Source of the DNA: Actinostola sp. cb2023
Lineage: Eukaryota; Cnidaria; Anthozoa; Actiniaria; Actinostolidae
NCBI GenBank assembly: GCA_033675265.1
Contig: JAUJYZ010000392.1
Coordinates: 124,001-188,000, forward strand
Reading direction: 5' to 3'
Length of the DNA stretch: 64,000 nucleotides
Under the pieces are notes generated by a model that ran no database searches, was not told the DNA's origin, and was given only the letters and a program-made list of their open reading frames with translations. Of this stretch, positions 56,982 through 64,000 are shown piece after piece. The position numbers and the translations under genes were made by a program. How positions within the stretch are numbered: the first letter of the stretch is position 1; every line of letters starts with the position of its first letter.

Positions 56982-57060
56982 AAGATTATAAGACATGTGA
57001 TGTATATATACTATGACGAACCTAATTACAATATGATTGACAGTAATTCAATAATCTGAA

Positions 57061-57345
57061 ACTAAACAGACTACAAACTAGTTAAAATAACAACATTAAT
57101 GAAGAACTAAAATAACTTTTGAAATGTTGCAAAGATCGTTCATGATAACCCATAAAAAGATGAGCAAGGACTGGTGCTAATGGAGAACCCATAACGCCAT
57201 CAATTCGATCATAGACGTTATTAAACATGAAATGAGTTTGAGAGGTAGCAACAGAAAATATTTTCTTAAAGTTATTGTTAGAGATTAGAATTTGTAAAGT
57301 TAGAATTGTTCTTTCTGGACTACAAACGGACATCACATCAAGAAA
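57061..57345 (-). pseudogene. Penelope-like reverse transcriptase fragment
   Basis: The 57,336-57,082 frame reads ISNNNFKKIF, TQTHFMFNNVYDRIDGVMGS and PLAPVLAHLFMGYHER. The block 'Y.QIDGVAMGSPL.P.LA..FM...E' is diagnostic of Penelope-like element reverse transcriptases. The catalytic DD block that follows in intact proteins is missing, so only about 80 codons survive. Confidence 0.75.
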
Positions 57346-57661
57346 TCATCACAATAACGCAGTCATTCACACACATTTTCACACAAAACTTCGATGAAAA
57401 AGCTTTTTCAATAGAAAATACTTCCATTCTAAACAAGCAGACGTCACCACCATCTGACAAGTAAGTAAATGTATAGCATACTATTCGCAGCAGTCCCTTT
57501 CGCGCTCATTAAATAAGTATGGGAAAATAGCGACCAACACCAGGGGTGTAAATATTACTTTATTCCTTGAAATCCCGGCGAAGCCGAGCTCCAATACTTA
57601 AGCTGTACTCAAGGGCCCGCCCAAATTTGGACCATTCGCCAAAACTAAATAACGTGGATAA

Positions 57662-59449
57662 TTAAGATGGGAAGGCTGTAACAAAGTTTTTCAGACTGTT
57701 GAAGTCAGTGTAGCATTCAGTGGAAGTCTCAGTGGACGCATCAGTGGTAGACAGTAGCTCAGATGGTCCTCCAGGGCGAAGGACTTGTGCAAGCTTCAAA
57801 TAGTAGGAGGCTGTAGGTGCGTTGCGCCAACCGACATGAGACATGATGTCGGCTAATTGGCTGCCCGATAAGGCCAGAGTAATCGCTGCCCCAGCTCGGA
57901 AACTATGTAAAGTTTCCCCATCATAAATGTGGGCTTCTTGAAGGTGAAGACGCAACCAGACTTGCATGGCGGAGCTTGAGATATGTTTATTGAGGATCTT
58001 TCCCTGTGGGGTAGAGGGACGAAAGAGAAAACCTTGAGAGAGATTTACACTTACAGCTGACGAAATGGCTACGTACAGCTCAATAGCCTTGACAGGGCAG
58101 AGCGCTGGGTTGGAATGGCGACGGATGCCAAACATATTTGAGGAACCATCTCGCAGAGTTTTGCCCCATACATGATTAAATAGGAGTCCGTCGTTGCGTG
58201 GAAACTTCATAATCTCTTGTGTTTTAACGTAGCTGAGGTCATTGGCCCTGTCGCCACTAAAGAACAGGGTCAAGAAAATCGTGTTATCTCTGGCGAGGAG
58301 GAATAACTGAAGTGGAGAGATACCATTTGAAGACATCCTTTCTTGCACACGCATTGAAAGCCGCAACAATTTGCTAGGGAATAATGGGTTAGCTTGCCTT
58401 GGTGTCACCGCGGCTTGGAGATGCTCTGAGGTAAAGGCCTTCAAGTATTCCTTGACAGGAGCTGAAGCAGCTGGGTTTCCTAGACTTAAAGATGAGTTCC
58501 AGTCACCATTCCGCCCGAGAGATTGAAAAATGGCCCTTAACTTCCCAATATAAGAGTCTACCGTCGAATAGGAAAGCCTAATAGGGCAGGCACAGCGAAA
58601 AATGCCGTGGTGTCCCAGATGTGAACACGAAATTTTATGGACTTGAGTCTTGCCACGTTTGTCCTTCCAGGCAAGAAACCTGCAAACATCTCTAGGCGTG
58701 GCATTGAACAGTGTTTTGCTACCGTGCAGCGAGGACAGAAACCTGCAAGCTCTGTTTTAAGAGATTGTTTTTGTTTGGAGTACGTGGATTCAGACATAGA
58801 GTGTAACTCATCCAATCACTCATCTATTGACGTAACGTCTTCCGGCGTAACAAGAGAAAGTGGGCTTGGCGCGAGGCCTCGATGGAAGCCACACATCTGA
58901 CAAAACCGAAACGAGTCATCATTCGGGTACAGACAGGAAGGGCATTGCACGGCTGGGACAAATACACGCGCAATAGGAGGTAGACCCTGGGGAAGAAAAA
59001 CTAATAATACTATAACGATGACAATAGTGAAAAGAAGCTCATAGTCGAGGTAAAATAACAAACAACAAACATAGGGTTGCATATTTTATTGGAAAATTGG
59101 GGTGGCACTATTCGGACTGATCTTGCTTATTAAAGTCACGTGGCTAGACACGGAAGGCTCACAGATCCCAAGGCAGAGCCCAACTAGGGTCGAAGCCATG
59201 GCGAGAGGGGGCGAGGACAACACCAGTTTCACCTTTACGCGCCAATGAAAGTCTGGCAGTAGCAATATGGCACAGAACAGGCCACCAGAAGCGACGAGGC
59301 TTGACATCTGGCACCACAATCGTGAACGAGGAGAGCGTGGAATGCAAAAAGCGGACAACGTTAGGATCCAGGCAAATGGGAGGAAATACAAAAGGTTTTG
59401 CGAACACGTCTGGTGGGTACTGTTCTGGAAGCTGACTAAACATGTTCAC
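57662..59449 (-). pseudogene. DIRS-like retrotransposon 3' part: RT/RNase H tail and tyrosine recombinase
   Basis: Three minus-strand parts. 59,449-59,159 encodes DVFAKPFVFPPICLDPNVVR and VVPDVKPRRFWWPVL, the end of a DIRS-type RT/RNase H protein. 59,082-58,816 carries a zinc ribbon (CPSCLYPNDDSFRFCQMCG). 58,815-58,558 and 58,444-57,662 form a tyrosine recombinase: N-terminal helices, FPIRRTVDSYIGKLRAIFQS across a stop/frame break near 58,556-58,445, then the catalytic domain with FSGDRANDLS (first Arg), HSFRAGAAITLA (HxxR), HVGWRN and SYYLKLA (candidate Tyr). The 260-residue catalytic frame is intact. DIRS elements integrate with this enzyme instead of an integrase. The upstream RT is lost. 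Confidence 0.8.
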
Positions 59450-60215
59450 TCCAAGGCAGCCTGGTCTTATCAGTTTGGCACCGCCATTTTAATTTGTGAG
59501 TCCAAATCCTCCCTTCCCTCCCCTTACCGGCCCCAGAGGAGGTTGGTCACTACCCCGCGGAGAATCATGGGTAAAATTTAAAATTATTCAGTTGATGTCA
59601 AACCGTCGTGAAGACAGGAGCTCACGGCGGTACTCCAAACTCAATTATAGTGACTATGAACGCTCTCGAAAAACAAGAAGTGAACTCAGATGCATTTTGG
59701 TTTTAAATCAGACTGAAACAAGACTTTTTTAGATGTCGAACACCGCTTTTCAGGCTTTTGCTTTTGAGGCTTTGGATCCACTGCGTGACCTCTGATGACG
59801 GCTGCGAAGGAGACTGACTACACATGGGATCGCTTCGAGGATTAAAAAAAATCAAAGATGATAGTTGGACACATCAATGTGCTTCATAATTAGTCCTTCA
59901 TACTTGCCGGACACATTGTGTACTACATCGTTTTTTCTTGGATACCGAAAAGCAATATATCACTGAAGTTTGTCGAGACGATCCGAACGTGGCGCCATTT
60001 TGTTACTGACCCGTATTAAAAATCCCCAATTTTAAAATCTCCGAAATTATTGCGGGATCGAGGGGGATCGGCGAATGTAAATGCTTGCCCAGTATCTGTT
60101 CTTTCTATTTAGATGAGAGTCTATAAAGTGTATAGCGTTTATAATATATTTTCTTTGTTTTTAAAATATATACTGAAGCCGTTGACTAACAACGAGCAAA
60201 TTTAATATGTCTGCC
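59450..60215. other. Non-coding stretch
   Basis: A C-rich patch at 59,508-59,545 and AT-rich sequence follow. No supported gene. Confidence 0.4.
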
Positions 60216-60420
60216 GTAAAGGGGCAGTGTCAAGCCATATGACCGCGTAAGCCTGGGTACGAAGAAGCGAGAAATAATAAAAGTCCACCGTGGACTTTTA
60301 TTATTTTCGATGTTTTGAATCCGTTTCCATCGACCATGTTTGTTCAAGCGTCTAATGGATCACTAGTAATAATTCAAAGCATGTTCTTCATTTTCAACAA
60401 TTCCTAGTGGGGATTATTAC
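60216..60420. mobile_element. Partial copy of the AGGGGCAGTGTCAA MITE
   Basis: Starts AAAGGGGCAGTGTCAAGCC and matches the reverse complement of 23,181-22,977 (including the GGGTACGAAGAAGCGAGAAA block and the hairpin AATAAAAGTCCACCGTGGAC), ending at GGGGATTATTA. The other half is missing, replaced by a CTTGGGCTACCTGTGG repeat. Confidence 0.8.
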
Positions 60421-60680
60421 TTGGGCTACCTGTGGTAGCACAAGTCTTAAAACACCCGTTGGTTTGGTCAGAAGTTGCAGTCCTTCCCGGCCACAGGAAG
60501 CCCGAGAGCAGTATGTCATTCGAAACCATTACAACTACAGGTTCTTCGCTCGGTTTGATCGGTTGTTCTTTTAGTGCTGAGCTCAGAAAAGATGTGTTTT
60601 GAGGTTCTTTGTCACCTTAATAAACATTAAACATTAAACCTTCTACTCCAAACGCTCACCATGCTTATGGTAGGCCTACT

Positions 60681-62095
60681 CTAAAAGATGTCAGTGAGCG
60701 ATTTTGGACCGGGCCGTTCCGCGTAGCAAGACGGAGACTTGGCAGCAAGTGACAGACAAAATCGAATTAACATCGGGTGATATCTGACACCAGTCGGGCT
60801 GCTAGAAAATAATTTCTTCTGCTGCTGCCAGAATAGATTCATAAGTGGTGTCATTTGTGTCTCTGACTGGTCAAGAATAGTGGTCAAAAGTCATTGCTTA
60901 ATTCATGGTCTACTTCAATGGCTGACTTACGAATATCTGCTCTCAAGTTATTTAATTATTGTTCAAGTTGTGCACATTTCAGCCTTTGTCCTTGGAGAGT
61001 CAACTTAATTCTTTCAGGTGCTGTCTTACTTACAGGAGCATTGAGCTTGGCTGGAACAGATAATCTTCTCTCCTTAGTTATCTTCACTTTTGAGCACATA
61101 GACATGTAACTTTCACATTGTTCACATCTGTCATCGTCATTACACAAAAGGTAACATTCTTTAGACCTCCAGTATTGGTTATGAGGGAACATCAGACTTG
61201 ATCATCCTCAGCCAAGGGATATGCAGAGACTGGTATCACATGGTGCACAAGCTGACTTGACAGGTTACCATCTATAACTCCACAACAAAAAGAGTAGCAA
61301 TCCATTTCTTTGACAATGTTATTTACTCGAATATTATTAATGGATCTCATGTGTTCTGTGTAAATGGCATGATTCTCGGGTAGAAAGCATCCAAACACTT
61401 GATGGTGAAGCCAAGGCTGTCATCAACAATAATTTCTCTTTCTGAAAGTAAGAAATTGTCCTTCATCTTTGTCATTATGATTCTATCGCAAGCTACCTGG
61501 AAATTCCATCCACTGAGACTTTTTAAGCTTGTGATCCTCTTACATACGTCGCTAAAGTTCTTGTATGCAGTTGTTTTGACAGCATTGTCGTCCTCAGTAT
61601 TCACCACGGATCGAGCTGGTCTTTGTTGAACTTGTGCTCTTTCGTGACTACGTTTGGGCATGTTTAAACGAGGTATGGTGCCAAAGCATGTTTTTTTCTT
61701 TGTCATCTTTTCGAAATGAACTGTGGAGAAAGGATATAATGTTATGTTGGCTGTCTTGAGTGCATAAATCAAACAAACAAACGTTGAAAACGACCTCGCT
61801 GACTCACACAAGTACATGTAGTTCAAAACAGTCTACAACAAAACAACTAATACTTACATATTTCGATATCTTTGGGATCGAAATGCTTTTCGCAAGTATA
61901 CACACAGTCACTCTGAATCTTCTTCCTGAATGCTGCATCCACTGTTCTCGTTCTCGTTTTCGTCATCTCGTTCAGCCATTCCACTCTCCATCGCTTATGT
62001 GCTTCGTCCTTCGGGGTAGGTAGCTTCCATATTCCTACACCTTTTGTCCTTCTCGACGTCCCGCAGCCGAAGACAGCACAGTTATCACCAGGCAT
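60681..62095 (-). pseudogene. Degenerate THAP / P-element-like transposase
   Basis: Exon 1 (62,095-61,858) is a THAP finger ([20 protein letters not shown] ... [15 protein letters not shown]) joined in phase (ATAT|GTAAGTA, CTCCACAG|TTCATT) to exon 2 from 61,720 (KRSHERAQVQQRPARSV ... DDSLGFTIK). A one-base loss then shifts to FGCFLPENHAIYTEHM (61,398-61,192), a further shift to YWRSKECYLLCNDDD and APERIKLTLQGQRLKCAQLE (to 60,956), and after stops and another shift to NLFWQQQKKLFSSSPTGV and RYHPMLIRFCLSLAAKSPSC. That block leads into the RNase-H-like part of P-element-type animal transposases. The sequence ends before the catalytic region. At least three frameshifts and two stops. Confidence 0.82.
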
Positions 62096-62672
62096 GACGG
62101 TAGGAAAATACTTAGACTACATTCTGATTGATTTTCGATAAACCAGACTTAAAACGTTCTACAAAAAAGACTAAAATACGTTGTGTATTGGCACTTCAAC
62201 TACAAACTACAAAGACGCCATCTTGAAGTTGTGCACGGTCTGATCACGTGACCAGCGATAAATCATAACAATAAGTTATCTCTTTGAAGTTCGCCGGGTT
62301 TCCTAACCAGTCCCCTCTACTAACTATGCACAAACTAATAGCCAGTGCATGACTACCAGTCAAATCATTGTATTGAACTGTACTTGTATTGTAAATCAAA
62401 ACAAAAGAAAACAATGGAATTTAGGCATGATAATAATCACCAAACAACACACAAACTTAACTTATATTTAGCTTATGTATTCTATGTATGCTCATTAGAG
62501 TGGTTTTGATTAACCCGTGAAACAAAGTGTACTAATTAGAGGTGTAATAGTCAGATAAACACAATAGAAAACAAAAGTAGTGAAGTAGTGCTTAGTGGCT
62601 GTATATATACGCTAAAGTGTATTTCACCGGTTTATCAATTAAACCATTCTCTGTAAATTATTTATTCCAATC

Positions 62673-62885
62673 TTATGATGGTTTAGATAACTTAAGCTTA
62701 CCAGCTACGTCGATTACTCTGGCAAAGTACATCTGTTTTTGCCACTTCACTTGTATGTAAGAGTTTTCTTTGATGTTCTCTACATACCCTTCACAAACTT
62801 GGGATATTTTAATAATCCCGATCTCATCTGTTTCTATAAAAAAAAACAAGGCATACTCAAAAACTTTGAGTTGGCGTCTATTCAT
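62673..62885 (-). CDS. Candidate exon, small Tudor/BEN-associated-like segment
   Basis: The 70-codon minus frame (MNRRQLKVFEYALFFFIETD ... YIQVKWQKQMYFARVIDVAG) resembles the short N-terminal segment of cnidarian BEN-domain proteins ('...VKW..K.Y.A.I...G'). No BEN domain or second exon was found nearby. Recognition is weak. Confidence 0.35.
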   Translation of the reverse strand: MNRRQLKVFEYALFFFIETDEIGIIKISQVCEGYVENIKENSYIQVKWQKQMYFARVIDVAGKLKLSKPS

Positions 62886-63144
62886 CTCCGTTTATAATTC
62901 TGAAGAATTTTTTTTGAAATAAGCTAATTTGTCATTAAACTCAAAAGAATAAAGCTATTGGAGCTAGATTTTAATAAGATTTTAGAATAACGAAATTGTC
63001 GATGTTGTCGTGCTTGATGACTTCAAAATATATTATGTTTTTTATAAGATCAGCTGTAGCTCATGATGAAGCCAATCTCTGGATCGAAGGTCAAGAATTG
63101 CTTGGTTTTGTCCATTCACATTGATGAAAATGCCCGTAAAACTT

Positions 63145-64000
63145 TCAAGTTATATATGTAAAAGCAGCAACAAGAAATGTTGTGGACATGCAAATTTGGC
63201 GACGGGACGCGTACGGTGGCTCAACTGCGACGGCAGACGATGACACACACGTGACAGCTAGTTCCCGCCTCAAAGGCCGGCCAATTAAAAAGGCAAAACA
63301 AAGCAAATTACAAAATTTTGGGCTTCGACTGAATGATGAATCGTTCTCGAGTAGCTCTGGAGTACTTTGACCGTAGTAATGCAAGTCACAACATTGAACT
63401 AGATGAAAACAAAACGTATTTTAATATGGCTAAACTCGATCTGAGTAAGCAATCTTTAGTAAGCAAAATTTCGCCGAAATATATCGTCGAGAGATGTAAG
63501 CTTATTTTTGATGTTGGAATCGCTTTTTTAGGTAAATCTGGGATATCCAAGTTTTGTTTCGACAAGAATTCTAGGGCTTGGAGACCTGCATGGTATATAG
63601 TTTCTGCTGACATAATAAATGTAGATGTAGATGGTTGATAATCAAACTGGAAAATGACGAAAACGATACTTACCTAGATGTTGGTCTTCACAGGGACGTA
63701 GTAGGTGGTCGTATGGATATATATAAGCTTTTAAAATATAACTAAAAATATATGTACGGGTTCGTACTGGGGATCGTTCATACGTACAAATGTTCCACAC
63801 ACGTGTCAATCCAGCTGCTCGACCGATTAAGCTTATATTTCATAAGCTTAACAACCTCGATATATATAAAAGGTTTGACACAAATTTGTACATAAATCCC
63901 ATAAATTCTGTTACTGATTTATTGTTTAATACAGTTTGTCTCTCTTCTCCTGTTCTACAAAAAAAAAAGTTATTTAATGTAAAACAATACAATAATTTAA
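63145..64000. other. Window edge with two small plus-strand open frames
   Basis: Plus-strand frames at 63,333-63,638 (contains ISPKYIVERCKLIFDVGIAF) and from ATG 63,790 to the window end (70 codons, AT-rich, contains HKLNNLDIYKRFDTNLYINP) look open but match nothing I know. Either could be chance in AT-rich DNA. Confidence 0.25.

Noticed and set aside
59086..59732. Plus-strand frames at 59,267-59,732
   Set aside because: Shadows of the DIRS-like minus-strand sequence and adjacent non-coding DNA.

Overview
This is eukaryotic DNA, almost certainly animal and most likely cnidarian. It is AT-rich, the coding pieces are split by GT-AG introns, and the mobile-element families (THAP-type Kolobok-like, animal Mutator-like, PIF/Harbinger, BEL/Pao, DIRS-like, Penelope-like, P-element-like) are typical of anthozoan and hydrozoan genomes. 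The species call is an inference. I found no convincing host gene. The window is a dense layered archive of transposons, many nested inside each other.

Layout. 1-9.6 kb: decayed fragments (tyrosine recombinase tail, Mutator-like transposase pseudogene on the minus strand, a transposase of the DUF7869-like type on the minus strand, MITEs). 11,285-16,554: a complete PIF/Harbinger element with TTA target duplications, a 409-aa DDE transposase on plus and a two-exon Myb/SANT-like partner on minus, loaded with long palindromes. 18.6-23.2 kb: inverted repeats, TTAA-flanked MITEs and a P-element-like pseudogene pair. 23,478-29,530: a TTAA-flanked element with a broken Mutator-like transposase. 31.6-32.4 kb: tyrosine recombinase and unidentified remnants.

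32,606-40,587: an 8-kb TTAA-flanked Kolobok-like element. On plus it carries a twelve-exon THAP-DDE transposase. Convergently on minus it carries a two-exon gene for an acidic protein ending in a zinc-binding domain like the C-terminal 'ballast' of the P2X7 receptor. I consider this the most interesting unit. It sits inside a BEL/Pao retrotransposon (minus strand) that starts at 55,740 and is split a second time by a 12.8-kb TTAA-flanked complex (42,060-54,834). That complex holds two related TTAA elements lodged at one TTAA site, one being a large imperfect palindrome with a polypurine core, plus younger TTAA MITEs and a U6 snRNA-like sequence.

55.7-64 kb: large MITE, Penelope-like reverse transcriptase piece, DIRS-like tail with tyrosine recombinase, a partial MITE and a degenerate THAP/P-element-like transposase. 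At least nine insertions in the window are bounded by TTAA, which suggests one integration chemistry shaped the locus. The nesting gives a readable relative chronology.
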